From NCBI RefSeq assembly GCF_002831585.1, contig NZ_CP025113.1, positions 6,339,001-6,403,000 on the forward strand: a stretch of DNA of 64,000 nucleotides, given 5' to 3'. The notes beneath the pieces were generated by a model, which saw only the letters and a list, made by a program, of their open reading frames with translations, made no database searches and was not told the DNA's origin. Both the position numbers and the translations under genes were made by a program. The DNA comes from Bradyrhizobium sp. SK17 (GTDB lineage Bacteria > Pseudomonadota > Alphaproteobacteria > Rhizobiales > Xanthobacteraceae). This document shows, in pieces, positions 51,556-61,700 of the stretch. The number at the start of each line of letters is the position of its first letter. The first letter of the stretch is position 1.

Positions 51556-52563
51556 CTAGCTGCTGCTGCTGTAGGTCCCGTTGGGATCGCTGAACAGGTC
51601 GAGCCGGCCGGGCGCGCGGACCTTCGGCGTCGCCGACGTGGTCAGCGCAGAGGAGCTGCCCCACAGTTCCTGCACCGTCGGCGAGATCGGTTGCGGGCGG
51701 TCGCCACCCTGATAGAGCGAGCGGAAGGCCGGCGCCGGCTGGGCCGAGGCGACGGCGGAGGTCGTTCCTGCCGACGTGGCCGCGCGGGCGTCCGGGAAAG
51801 TCGAGAGATAGGACGCGGTGTCCATGGTCAGCGCCGGTGTCGGCACAGCGCTCGCGATCGCGTAGGGACTCATGGTGTCGCCGCCCGCCGCGGCAAAGGC
51901 AGTGCGGGTATCCTTGGAATTCGCTGCCGCGGCATAGCGCGTGGTCAGCACCGAATAGACCTGGCTGACGCTGCGCGCATTGCCCGACTTGTCGTAGAAG
52001 ATCGACTGGTTGGCGGCCGCCGCCTTCGGAAACATCGCGGCCGCGTTGGCGCTCGGACTGTCCTCGGCACCCGAGATCAGCTTGCCGGCGCCGCCGACCC
52101 CCATGAAATGGGCCATGTAGAGCTCGGCATCGGTCGGGCGACGGCCGAGCGTTCCGGTGAGCTTGAAGCTGTTGGATTGCGTCAGCACCGCCGCCATCGA
52201 CGACGCGGCATCGGGATCGTCGCGCAGCTTCATGATCGCGTTGCGCGCGGTGGGATCGCTGACCGAATAGCTGCCGTCGGAATTCTTGGTGATGGCGTTG
52301 GCGTACTGGCCGTAGCCGAGCTGGCTGCCGGCCTCCTTGACGGTGCCGAGCCAGGTCTGGTCGATGAATTGATAGAGCCCATGCGCCGACGATGTCGTGG
52401 CGCCGGCCCGCGGATTGAAATTGGATTCCATCTTCGCGGTCGTGAGCAGATATTCGAAGCTCGTGCCGGTGGTCGCGGCCGCCTGCTTGATCGAGCTCGC
52501 GACTTGCAGACGCGAGGGATCGACACCTGTCGCAGCCGTGGCATTGAAGAGGTCGACCGCCAT
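51556..52563 (-). CDS. Lytic transglycosylase (SLT-like), no classical signal peptide
   Basis: The 335-residue protein has an SLT-type core near the N-terminus: FEYLLTTAKMESNFNPRAGA with catalytic Glu near residue 45, SSAHGLYQFIDQTWL, and later AELYMAHFMGVGGAGKLIS. The C-terminal 130 residues are Ser/Ala/Thr/Pro-rich and probably disordered. No hydrophobic signal segment precedes the domain, unlike the enzyme at 6815-7612, so export may rely on another route or the protein may act in lysis or assembly of an envelope machine. Start chosen at the second Met. Confidence 0.8.
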   Translation of the reverse strand: MAVDLFNATAATGVDPSRLQVASSIKQAAATTGTSFEYLLTTAKMESNFNPRAGATTSSAHGLYQFIDQTWLGTVKEAGSQLGYGQYANAITKNSDGSYSVSDPTARNAIMKLRDDPDAASSMAAVLTQSNSFKLTGTLGRRPTDAELYMAHFMGVGGAGKLISGAEDSPSANAAAMFPKAAAANQSIFYDKSGNARSVSQVYSVLTTRYAAAANSKDTRTAFAAAGGDTMSPYAIASAVPTPALTMDTASYLSTFPDARAATSAGTTSAVASAQPAPAFRSLYQGGDRPQPISPTVQELWGSSSALTTSATPKVRAPGRLDLFSDPNGTYSSSS

Positions 52564-52681
52564 CGATCCGGTGCCTTGCCGGGCGCCGGCAATCGGCACC
52601 CAAGTCCTGTCAACCTGCCGCAATTATGGTTAATGGCACGTTAAGAGCGCCCCGTCGGGGAGGAAGCCGGCCTGGACTGCG

Positions 52682-53110
52682 CTACTTGCGATAGACCTGC
52701 GCCGGATCGAACAGCCGCTCGGCATCGACGAAGGACAGGCTGACGTCGCCGCCCTCGCCCTTCACCGCCCGGTAGAAGCAGGAGCGACGTCCGGTGTGGC
52801 AGGCGGCGCCGATCTGCTCGACCTTGATCCACACCGCGTCCTGGTCGCAATCCGTCCGGATCTCGACCACGCGCTGGGTCTGGCCCGAGCTCTCGCCCTT
52901 GCGCCACAGCGCATTGCGCGAACGGCTGAAATACCAGGCTTCGCCGGTCGCGATCGTCTTGCGCAGGGCTTCGTCGTTCATATGCGCGACCATCAGCACG
53001 TCGCCGGTCGCGACATCGGTCGCGACGCAGGTCACGAGACCTGCCGCGTCGAATTTGGGCTCGAAGCCGAGCCCCTCTTCGCGGTCGTGATCGTGGGTCG
53101 ATGCGGACAC
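52682..53110 (-). CDS. hisI: Phosphoribosyl-AMP cyclohydrolase
   Basis: The 142-residue protein has the family signatures: [40 protein letters not shown] and the zinc/metal Cys region [20 protein letters not shown] followed by [10 protein letters not shown]. It hydrolyses the adenine ring of phosphoribosyl-AMP in histidine synthesis. The ATP-pyrophosphatase part (HisE) is not fused. A GTG start at 53110 follows GAGG; longer frames upstream run into folE and are unlikely. Confidence 0.93.
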   Translation of the reverse strand: MSASTHDHDREEGLGFEPKFDAAGLVTCVATDVATGDVLMVAHMNDEALRKTIATGEAWYFSRSRNALWRKGESSGQTQRVVEIRTDCDQDAVWIKVEQIGAACHTGRRSCFYRAVKGEGGDVSLSFVDAERLFDPAQVYRK

Positions 53111-53138
53111 GGCAAACCTCGCTCGAGAAAACGCGAGG

Positions 53139-53819
53139 TTACCGGTTCGGTCCTCGCACCAGGGACAGGAAACGCTGCTGCTCCGCCGGATTGTCGCGGA
53201 ACATGCCGGTGAAGCGGCTGGTGAAGGTCGATGCACCGTGCTTGGCGACGCCGCGCACCGACATGCAGGTATGCTCCGCCTCGATCAGCACCGCAACGCC
53301 GCGCGGCTTCAGGATCTCGTCGATCGCGGCCGCGACCTGCGCGGTGAGATGCTCCTGGGTCTGCAGGCGGCGGGCGAAGATGTCGGTGAGCCGCGCCAGC
53401 TTGGACAGGCCCACGACGCGCTCCACCGGCGTATAGGCGATATGCGCCTTGCCGTAGAACGGCATCATGTGATGCTCGCACTGCGAGGTGAATTCGATGT
53501 CGCGGACCAGCACGAAGTCGTCGTAGCCGGCGGTCTCGCCGAAGGTCCGGTTCAGCACCTCGGCCGGCGCCTGATGGTAGCCCTGATAGAGCTCGTCATA
53601 AGCCTCGACGACACGACGCGGCGTGTCGAGCAGGCCCTCGCGATTGGTGTTCTCGCCGATATAGGCGAGCAGCGTCTTCACGGCCTGCTCGGCCTCGGCC
53701 CGCGACGGGCGCGGCTGGTCGGCACGGACCGCAGCCCCCATGAACTCGGAAGGATCGAGCTCGGCGGACTTCGCGTCGGTTGGCTTGTTGGGGCGAATCG
53801 ATTTGATCAAGGCGTCCAT
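53139..53819 (-). CDS. folE: GTP cyclohydrolase I
   Basis: The 226-residue enzyme has the full FolE domain after a roughly 40-residue N-terminal extension. It shows [20 protein letters not shown] (zinc Cys and His), [31 protein letters not shown] and [13 protein letters not shown] with the second zinc Cys. It converts GTP to dihydroneopterin triphosphate for folate. GGAGAAG precedes the ATG at 53819. It is 28 bases upstream of hisI in the same direction, so they may be co-transcribed. Confidence 0.95.
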   Translation of the reverse strand: MDALIKSIRPNKPTDAKSAELDPSEFMGAAVRADQPRPSRAEAEQAVKTLLAYIGENTNREGLLDTPRRVVEAYDELYQGYHQAPAEVLNRTFGETAGYDDFVLVRDIEFTSQCEHHMMPFYGKAHIAYTPVERVVGLSKLARLTDIFARRLQTQEHLTAQVAAAIDEILKPRGVAVLIEAEHTCMSVRGVAKHGASTFTSRFTGMFRDNPAEQQRFLSLVRGPNR

Positions 53820-54058
53820 GTCTTCTCCGTTCGACCGGCCCTGGCACTGCCCTCGGGCCGGATGTGTCACCGGGCAGACGGGGCGGATCGTCGAACCGCC
53901 GGGCGCCTGAGTCCCATCTTTGTAGCACCGCCCCGGCGAAAGTGGACCGCGGCGGCGGCATGGCCGGACTATGTTTCCGGCGCTGCCGTTCATATATAGG
54001 ACGATGAAACCCAGCCGCCAAGAGCGCCCGGCGCGGCCGGAACCAGGCACCTGTCCCC

Positions 54059-54505
54059 ATGCTGAACGACATTTACAACAAGCGGATCATCGAGTTGGCC
54101 GGCAATATTCCGCGCCTCGGACGGCTCGCGGACCCCGACGCCAGCGCCACCGCCCATTCCAAATTGTGCGGCTCGACCGTCAAGGTCGACCTCAAGATGG
54201 ATGGCCCCGTGGTGACGGACTTCGCCCATGACGTGAAGGCCTGCGCACTCGGCCAGGCCTCGTCCTCGATCATGGCGAGCCACGTGGTGGGCTCGACCGC
54301 CGACGAGCTGCGCGAACTGCGCGAGACCGTTCGCAAGATGCTGAAGGAAAATGGCCAGCCCCCGCAGGGCGGCAAATGGGCCGACATCGCGCTGCTCGAG
54401 CCGGTGCGCGACTACAAGGCCCGCCACGCCTCGACGCTGCTGACCTTCGACGCCGTGGTCGATGCCATCGGGCAGATCGAGGCCAAGACGAAACAACCGG
54501 CCTAG
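54059..54505 (+). CDS. IscU/SufU-like iron-sulfur scaffold with altered ligands
   Basis: The 148-residue protein aligns with IscU/SufU. The first Cys is in [16 protein letters not shown] and the second in [20 protein letters not shown]. The third site reads [10 protein letters not shown] instead of the usual H-C-S, so the His is present but the third Cys is Ala. The Asp after the first Cys (CGD) is Ser. It may be a scaffold variant or an accessory protein rather than a canonical cluster assembler. It stands alone, divergent from folE and convergent with the protease-like gene. Confidence 0.82.
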   Translation: MLNDIYNKRIIELAGNIPRLGRLADPDASATAHSKLCGSTVKVDLKMDGPVVTDFAHDVKACALGQASSSIMASHVVGSTADELRELRETVRKMLKENGQPPQGGKWADIALLEPVRDYKARHASTLLTFDAVVDAIGQIEAKTKQPA

Positions 54506-54509
54506 GCAG

Positions 54510-55427
54510 TCACTGCGAAGGCTGGACCTGCGCCGGCGCGGCGGTGCCGCCGGTCGGCACCACGGCCTCGGCGGTCTTGGTCGCCTTCGCGACCTGCGGC
54601 TGCAATTCGCCTTCCACCGCGCTGCTCAGGAAGCGATCGCTGTTCTTCGGCTTTGCCTCAGCGACCGGGATCGCATCGTCCTGACGCGGCAGCACGTCGG
54701 CGACCGCATCGGTGGTGACGAGATTGGTCAGCCGCAGTTCGGCCGCCGACAATTCGTGCAGGTCTTCCCACGGCGGCACGCTGAGCGCGAGCGACAGCAG
54801 CTCACCGGCGCCGCCCATATCGAAGGTGTATTTGGCAAGACGGCCGATATCGCGCTCGACGATCATCAGGTCCTGCGCGGTGTAGCTCGCGGCCTTGGCA
54901 TCGTCGGCGCGGTCGCCCATCCAGATCTGATGCACACGGACGTGCGCGGCCGGCGGCACGTAGCGGGTCTTGCCCGACAGCAGCAGGAACACGCACATCG
55001 ACTCGCAATAGGCATCGGGCAAAACGCTCGCACGGTCGCCCTGCGCCGCCTGGCTGACGACGCTGGTGCCGACCGTCGTCAGCGCCCCGAGACCACGGAA
55101 GCGGCGGCCGAGCGTGATCGCGTCGTTGACCGAGCCACCGCTGGAGTCGAGCACGATGGTGGCGCCGCTGAGTTGGCGACCGCGTGCGAATTCGTCGAAA
55201 TCCTTGGGACTATCCGCCGTGATGATACCGACCGCCGATACCCATCCGCGGCAATTCGGCTGGCAGGCAATCCAGCTGAACTTCATCGGCAGCTTGCGTT
55301 CTTCGAGCGTCGAACTCGCCTGCGCGGAACTCCCCGCCGTGGTGACGGTACCGGATACTGCAAAGCAAAGCGCAGTTGCGCCGACCAGCGCCAAACTGCG
55401 CAACGAGAGCGACTTGACGAGCCTCAA
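54510..55427 (-). CDS. Periplasmic ClpP-fold serine-protease-like protein
   Basis: The 305-residue precursor starts at a TTG preceded by GGAAGGA and has a signal peptide (RSLALVGATALCFAVSGTVT). The mature domain resembles periplasmic ClpP-like proteins (COG3904 type): ATIVLDSSGGSVNDAITLGR with a candidate Gly/Ser turn and DAYCESMCVFLLLSGKTRYV at the usual nucleophile position, where 'SAC' is expected and here reads 'ESMC'. HVRVHQIW supplies a His. An ATG 26 codons upstream is an alternative. Activity unknown. Confidence 0.75.
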   Translation of the reverse strand: MRLVKSLSLRSLALVGATALCFAVSGTVTTAGSSAQASSTLEERKLPMKFSWIACQPNCRGWVSAVGIITADSPKDFDEFARGRQLSGATIVLDSSGGSVNDAITLGRRFRGLGALTTVGTSVVSQAAQGDRASVLPDAYCESMCVFLLLSGKTRYVPPAAHVRVHQIWMGDRADDAKAASYTAQDLMIVERDIGRLAKYTFDMGGAGELLSLALSVPPWEDLHELSAAELRLTNLVTTDAVADVLPRQDDAIPVAEAKPKNSDRFLSSAVEGELQPQVAKATKTAEAVVPTGGTAAPAQVQPSQ

Positions 55428-55670
55428 TTTGGTTCCTTCCCCCAAGCCCCTGACGGTGCAGGCGTTGGCTACGGCCCCATCGGCAATACGCCACGATTCT
55501 GTCATCGGCGCGTTATGGGAACGGTAGCCTTGCTGACCTGGAGCGTCCATAGGACCCTTGCTGCAGCGCCACCCTGCGCGGTGGGATAATTGCGAACTGT
55601 GGCGTAAATATCCGCAGCAGCACGGTTCCGCGGCTTGGAACCCCCGCAAGACTACGTACATGATTGCGCG

Positions 55671-56024
55671 ATGCACCCGACAGATCATTCGACGTCACAC
55701 GCCACACGATGCACGGAATGTGCCACCGGCATGCGCCGCCTGCCGCGCAATCTGGGGCGCGCCCTGATCTGGATCTACCGGCATACGCTGTCGCCGCTGG
55801 TTGGCTACAACTGCCGGCACCTGCCGACCTGCTCGGTCTACGGCGATGAGGCGATCGAGCGATTCGGCTTGTGGGGCGGTGGGTGGATGACGCTGGCGCG
55901 GCTGCTGCGCTGCCGGCCCTGGGGCACATCGGGAATCGACAACGTGCCTGCGGCAAAGCCGCCGGGCGCACATTGGTATCTGCCCTGGCGCTACGGCCGC
56001 TGGCGTGGCGTCAACGACAATTGA
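55671..56024 (+). CDS. yidD: Membrane protein insertion efficiency factor YidD
   Basis: The 117-residue protein contains the YidD core ALIWIYRHTLSPLVGYNCRH, LPTCSVYGDEAIERFG and LARLLRCRPWGTSGIDNVP, with its conserved Cys residues. YidD is a peripheral membrane protein assisting the YidC insertase. No yidC, rnpA or rpmH is adjacent here; in many alphaproteobacteria yidD is also detached. The first 20 residues (HPTDHSTSHATRCTECATG) are an unusual extension; a start at 55731 without it is possible. Confidence 0.88.
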   Translation: MHPTDHSTSHATRCTECATGMRRLPRNLGRALIWIYRHTLSPLVGYNCRHLPTCSVYGDEAIERFGLWGGGWMTLARLLRCRPWGTSGIDNVPAAKPPGAHWYLPWRYGRWRGVNDN

Positions 56025-56136
56025 TGATTGCTGCGGCGCTTCCAAAAGTGGCGCGCATTGCTGCCCGGCGGAACTGTGGCGATACTTGGCGCGTTGTTTC
56101 GGTGCCCCCTTGCTACCCCCTGGGGAGGAAACAACG

Positions 56137-56304
56137 ATGCGCTGGAAAATCAGCCACAACGGTCACGATCCCCGGCAGATCGATTTGCTGGCGGTGCTTG
56201 CCCTGCTCGTCGTGATCGTCGCCGCCTACGGCTACTTCACCCACAGTCCCAGCAAGCCGAGCACGACGGCGTTCATCGTGCCCAGCCAGAGCGTGAGGTG
56301 GTGA
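56137..56304 (+). CDS. Small single-pass membrane protein, 55 aa
   Basis: An ATG preceded by GGGGAGG opens MRWKISHNGHDPRQIDLLAV, a hydrophobic helix (LLAVLALLVVIVAAYGYF) and a short polar tail. The strong ribosome site supports translation. Likely an inner-membrane microprotein of unknown role. Confidence 0.65.
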   Translation: MRWKISHNGHDPRQIDLLAVLALLVVIVAAYGYFTHSPSKPSTTAFIVPSQSVRW

Positions 56305-56311
56305 CGCGGCT

Positions 56312-57520
56312 CTAGCGCGAGCCCCAGAAATCGTCGGACGGCTGCGGTCTCGGCGGACGAGGTTTGCGCGGCTTCGGGCTCGGTGAAAGCGCGGGCGCCT
56401 GCTCGCCTGGCGGCAGCGCTTCTGCGGTCGTTCCGTCGCCGGGCAATCTCACCGACAGCAGCAGGTTCGATTCATTCGGCCGCCAGCGATAGCCGATGCC
56501 GAAATCGATCGGCCGCGCGCGGCTGAACAGCTCGGCATAGGACTGCTGATAGAGGCCCGGAAACTTGTCGATCGGACCGAGGTAGCGGCCGAACGGCGCG
56601 AACCGCCACATCTTCGGGCTGTATTGCGCCAGCGGAATTCCGGAATCGTCCTGGATGATGGTCGCGCTGTTGGCGAGGATGAACTTGCGGACCGTCGAGA
56701 AGTCGCCGAGGTGCATCAGATAGGAGGCGCTCTTGATCAGGCTGTCACCGGGCGCAAGCGTTGCGCAGAACTTCAGGAAACCGCTCGCCTTCAGGCCGGA
56801 ATTGGAGAGATCGGTCGAGAAATAATACAGCGTCTTCTCGACGCCATCGGCGCCGGCAAACACGATGCGCGTGCCGCGCGCCTTGCTGCTCGCCAACTCG
56901 TTGCCTCCAACGGTGAGTGCTCCATTGGCATCGAGCGCCACCGGCTTGACGTCGCGGATCGTCATGCCGGAGCGCGCGAGGAACACATAGAGGATCGGCA
57001 GGGTGCCGCTGACCTCGGCGACATCGAGGTCGGTCTTCATCTGCCTGGTAACGAAGAAGGAGAAATTCAGTAGCGACCACAGCGAGCGCTCGACGCTGTC
57101 GAGCGCGACGGCGACGGTGTCGGACGGCAACGAGGTCAGATCGGATACAGCGCCGGTCGGCTCCAGGCCACTCAGCACATAGGTCGTGGCACCGGAATAG
57201 AACGCATTGGCGTAGAGGAAGTCCGGTCCTGCGAACATGTAGAACATGGTCGGCCTCGCCGCGGGGAGATTGGCGCCGGACCAGTTCCGGATCCGGGACA
57301 ATTGCTGTTGTTCGAGCTGAGCGAACGCCGTGTCGAAGAACTGCGCGTGGCGCTGCCAGGCGGGATCCGTCGTCAACCGCAGCAACGGCGAATTGGCTGA
57401 GGGCTGCAAGCCGGCAAGGAAGCGCGCCGTATCATTCGCCGTCACTTCGGCAGCCCGCACCGCCGGCGCCAACAGCACCAGGGCCAGCGCCACGATGGCA
57501 ACGGACAACGATATTCTCAT
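56312..57520 (-). CDS. Exported hypothetical protein with Pro-rich C-terminus
   Basis: The 402-residue precursor has a signal peptide (SVAIVALALVLLAPAVRAAE). The body contains NLPAARPTMFYMFAGPDFLY, SSLPSDTVAV-type turns and TLYYFSTDLSNSGLKASGFL. The end is Pro/Lys-rich (PKPRKPRPPRPQPSDDFWGS). It has no catalytic motif I recognise and no membrane anchor beyond the signal. Conserved periplasmic proteins of this layout occur in Bradyrhizobium, but their function is unknown. Confidence 0.75.
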   Translation of the reverse strand: MRISLSVAIVALALVLLAPAVRAAEVTANDTARFLAGLQPSANSPLLRLTTDPAWQRHAQFFDTAFAQLEQQQLSRIRNWSGANLPAARPTMFYMFAGPDFLYANAFYSGATTYVLSGLEPTGAVSDLTSLPSDTVAVALDSVERSLWSLLNFSFFVTRQMKTDLDVAEVSGTLPILYVFLARSGMTIRDVKPVALDANGALTVGGNELASSKARGTRIVFAGADGVEKTLYYFSTDLSNSGLKASGFLKFCATLAPGDSLIKSASYLMHLGDFSTVRKFILANSATIIQDDSGIPLAQYSPKMWRFAPFGRYLGPIDKFPGLYQQSYAELFSRARPIDFGIGYRWRPNESNLLLSVRLPGDGTTAEALPPGEQAPALSPSPKPRKPRPPRPQPSDDFWGSR

Positions 57521-57729
57521 TTCAACTCCAGACGCGATGATCGGGCCGCTTCACAGGATGGTGCAGGCCCGCATGCCGCTCGAGGGCAACGCATGATTGA
57601 TGTTGGATTATACCGCAGGTTGCCGTAAAATTTGCAGTGATCCCGTTACGAATCCGTCTGTTTCTGCCTGCGGCTGGGTCCTGTCTACACGCCAGGCTTC
57701 ATATCCGGACATCGTTTTCGAGCGCGACC

Positions 57730-58737
57730 ATGTTCACAAGAAGTTTGATCACGATTGTCCTGGCGATATCGAGCCCGTCGCTCGCCCCGCGGCCGCTGTA
57801 CGCCGAAGACGGTCAGGTCTCGACGCATGCCCCGCAAGCCTGCTGGGTTGCCGCGGACCTGGCCGCGCGGGACGGCGAAGACACCATCGTCAAGGAGAGG
57901 ATCGAGCCGCCGCTCCCGCAACCCGCTTCGGTCGACGCCGCACCGGCCGAACCTCGCGCGTTGGGCAGCGTACGCAGTGTCCGCCTGCCACCCGGAAAGA
58001 AGCTGATCGCGCTGACCTTCGACTTGTGCGAGGGCGTCAATGAGGTCGCAGGTTATCAAGGCAAGATCGTGGACATCCTACGGGACCACGGGGTCAAGGC
58101 CACCTTCTTCATGAGCGGCAAATGGATGATGACGCACAAGGTGCGCGCCCAGCAGCTGATCTCGGATGCCCGCTTCGAAGTCGGCAATCATACCTGGGAG
58201 CATCGCAATCTGCGCCTGTTGTCCAGTCCAGACGCGGCGGAGGAGATCAGGAAAGCCGATCAGGCCTATGACGAGCTCCGCCAGGACCTCGAGGGACGCA
58301 AATGCGCCGTGCCCGGACGCCGGGGGATGGCCGACGAAATTGCTCCGAAATCGATGAGCCTGTTCCGGTTTCCCTACGGAGCATGCGATTCCAGATCGCT
58401 CGCCACCGTTGGCCGGCAGGGTCTCGTGCCGATCCAGTGGGACGTGTCGTCGGACGATCCCGACTGGAAGGAGCGCCCGGACGCCATGACGAAGAAGGTG
58501 CTGGACAATGTGCACCCGGGATCGATCGTGCTGTTTCATGCCAACGGCCGCGGCTGGTACACCGACGATGCGCTGCCGGACATCATTTCCAGCCTGAGGA
58601 AGCAGGGCTACGACTTCGTCACCGTGACGGAGCTGCTCAAGGCGGGCGAGCCGGTGATCAGTTCGTCCTGCTACGACCAGACCGTCGGAGACACCGACCA
58701 GTATGACGAGTTGGCGCGCCAGATCGAGGCGCATTGA
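57730..58737 (+). CDS. Polysaccharide deacetylase (NodB homology domain)
   Basis: The 335-residue precursor has a hydrophobic N-terminus (SLITIVLAISSPSLAPRPLY) and a NodB domain. The first motif is ALTFDLCEGVNE (Asp pair region, here TFDLCEG rather than TFDDG), the metal His motif is EVGNHTWEHRNLR, then LFRFPYGACDSRSL, WDVSSDDPDW and the catalytic His in IVLFHANGRGWYT. It probably removes acetyl groups from an envelope or exopolysaccharide. The altered TFDD motif resembles the PuuE/PgdA-like variants. No nod genes are nearby. Confidence 0.88.
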   Translation: MFTRSLITIVLAISSPSLAPRPLYAEDGQVSTHAPQACWVAADLAARDGEDTIVKERIEPPLPQPASVDAAPAEPRALGSVRSVRLPPGKKLIALTFDLCEGVNEVAGYQGKIVDILRDHGVKATFFMSGKWMMTHKVRAQQLISDARFEVGNHTWEHRNLRLLSSPDAAEEIRKADQAYDELRQDLEGRKCAVPGRRGMADEIAPKSMSLFRFPYGACDSRSLATVGRQGLVPIQWDVSSDDPDWKERPDAMTKKVLDNVHPGSIVLFHANGRGWYTDDALPDIISSLRKQGYDFVTVTELLKAGEPVISSSCYDQTVGDTDQYDELARQIEAH

Positions 58738-58774
58738 GGTCACGGCCGTGCCCGCCCCACGGCAGCGCAACGCG

Positions 58775-61700
58775 CTATTGCGCCGAAATATCGTGCAGGA
58801 CCGATTTCGTATACGAGATGACGTCGTTGCCATTCTCGAAGTATGGCGCGACATCGACGTCGCCAGCGCCGGAGCCGGTCGCCATCAGGGTGCCGCGTGC
58901 GGTCTTGATCACCGCCAGGTCGAGCAAGCTGCTGCGATAGTCCAGTTTGGTCACCAGTTGGCCCGAAGCCACGTCAGTGACGATCAATGAATTGTCGTCC
59001 GATACGCTGACGATCGATTTGCCCGATGGTGAGAACTTTGCCGACGTCACATAGGGCGATCCGTGATGATTGATATCCCTCGGTTTGCCGCCCGCCAGGT
59101 TCCAGATATCCACGTCGTAGAATTGAGACGATGCGACCAGCGCCGTCTCATCCGGTGAGAAGTCGAGAGAGTTCACGTCTCCTCTATGGCCGCTGTAGAA
59201 GCGCGGCTGCTCTCGATTGCGAAGGTCGAACACCTCGATCGGACAAATTCCCGCACTGACGGCGACCAGATGCTCGCTGCCGGACATTGCGATGTGCACT
59301 TCGGAACCAGCCGAGGCGCAGTCCTTGTCGGTCGGTTTCGACGGCAGCTTCGCAGCGAGCGACAGCCCCCCGGTCTTCGACGTTGGACAGCTCCACTGTG
59401 TGTCTCCCCGCAATGGGCACAGCATGACGCTTGCCGCCTCGCCGTTTCGCAGCTCGACTGCCAGCAGGGCGCCGGACGCACTGATCGCGACGCCGCGGCC
59501 GGTCGGGACGGGATCGCCGGGCAAGGCGATCGTCCGGATCGCCCATTCGGCATCGTCTCGCCTGGTCCAAACCGTGAGCAGCGGCTCGACGCCACTTGCG
59601 ATGATCACGTTCGGTGACTGGAACAGCACCTGGTTGAAGTTCGGCTGAGCCGGGTGGCTCGCTCCGTCCGACCGGCCGGATGGAAGCGCCTTCGGCAACT
59701 TGCCCACGGATTTCACATAGACTGCGGCCCGGTCGGTAAAGGCGACCTCTTCCCGGGAGGGATTGAGCGCGACCGAATTGATACGTCGAGGCCGCTTGTC
59801 GTCGCCCGGCGGCAAACGGTAGCTCAGTTCCGGGATGTTCGCCCTGCCGAGCAGCGGCGTCCACACCCGCGCGGTGCGATCAAGTGACGACGTGACCAAC
59901 ATCGTCGATGCAGAATTGAATCGGACGGTCCGCAACGCATTCAGGTCATCCGCCGAAACTCCCGGCTGTAGGCGTCGCGAGCCGCTGCGTGATGCGAACG
60001 TGTCCGCAGCGATCTTGTTCAGCAGACGCCAGGTGCCGGTCTGATAGACCCGCACCGATCCATCAAAATCTGCGGTCGCGAGCAGGCTGCCGTCCGGACT
60101 GACGTCGAGGTCCCAAATGGCATTGTCATGCTCAAGTGCAAACGGCAATGGTTTCGCGGTTCGCGACGACGTGTCGACATCCCATATGGTGACCTTGGCG
60201 TCGTTGCCGGCAGACAACAGGATCGGCTTGTCCGATAGAAACTTGACCGACTTCACCCTGCCCCTCGCCGACTCCTCCGGACAGAACGGGTGATCCAGGT
60301 CATCGAGCCGCAGGAAGCAGATGCGTCCGTCTCCCAGCCCCACCGCGATCGTTTGTTTGGCACGATCGATGTCGACGGCCCAGATATCCGCCGGCGGGAG
60401 CGTCTTCGTCAGGTCGATATCCTGCTTCAAGGTCCAGCGTAGCGGATCGCCCCCCTTCGCTCCGCCGGGTTGCGCCGGCACGGACCGGGATCGCTCCCAG
60501 ATCGCGATGTTTCCCGCTCGCGACGACGTCACGAGCAGCATGCCGTCGGCTGAAAACACGATCTTGAAAACGCTGTCGATACCATGCGGGTTCGCGCGCT
60601 TGATTTGCAGGGCATCGAAGCGATTATCCGCGCTCGTCAGATCGAGCAGCACGACCGCCCCCTGATTGAATCCGACCGCTGCGACGTCGCCTTGCGGCGA
60701 GACGGCGAGCGATCGGCCCTGCGCCCGGTTGCCGTCAGGGTCGCGCTGGCCGAAATCGACCTCACGCAAGACGGTCCGTTCCGTGGTGACCGCCCATTGA
60801 TGCAGAATGCCGGTCTTGTCGATCGCAAGCACCGATTTTCCATCGGCGGCAAAATCGGCGGCATGCACCTCGTCTGCGGCACTGAACCGATACAGTTCGT
60901 AGACCTGCTGCAACTTGCTCCATACGACGCCGAAACTGGCTTCGCCGAGGGAGACCGCCTCGAGTGCGGTATTGACTTGAGAAATGCGCGTGTATTCGGG
61001 CGGGAGGCTCCAGGCCGCCAGGTTGGCCGCAGCCCTCAGCTTCTCCCGCTCGGCAACTTCCCTCTCGCGGGCCTTGGCGTTCATGATCTGCAACGACACA
61101 AGCGAAACGCCTGCCAGGATCCCAAGCACGAGGACGATCGAAGTCAGCACGAACAGCCATTGTTGCCGCTTCGAGGCGTCCAGCAACGCCACGATCGACT
61201 TGAAGATCGCCTCTGGCGCCATCCGCCGGGCGCTGCTGTCGGGCGACGCCGGCCAATCGACATTGCCGAGATAGCGGGCCGCCCAGTCCGAATTCGGACG
61301 GGCCTTGTCGAACCATGACTGGTACTGGCCACGCGCGACCCATTTCAGGGCGATCCGTGCGAGCAACCTCTCGAAGGTCGATTGATTGTCCGGGGCGCCG
61401 CTCCAGTCGCGCGCCAGGCGCGCCAGCGACATGATGTTGTCGCCCGATCTCTTCTCGTCGAGCAGCCATTCCGCCTGCAATGGCTGCCAGAGGCGCAGGA
61501 TGCACTCATGGGTGACGTCGACGGTGTCTTCCCTGGCGAGATGAGGATCGTAGCGAAGATAGGCCTCCTCGCGGGTCACGAACGCGCGAACGACGGCGCG
61601 GGTATCCTCTTCCGAGGCGCCGATGATCTTCGCGAGCGTTCCGAGCTTTTGCGGCTGGCGGATGTCACGGTTTCGGCTGTCGACCGCGGTCAGCGCACAA

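Noticed and set aside
57730..58737. Polysaccharide deacetylase as nodB
   Set aside because: It has a hydrophobic export segment and a variant TFDLCEG motif, is longer than NodB and has no nodulation genes near it.
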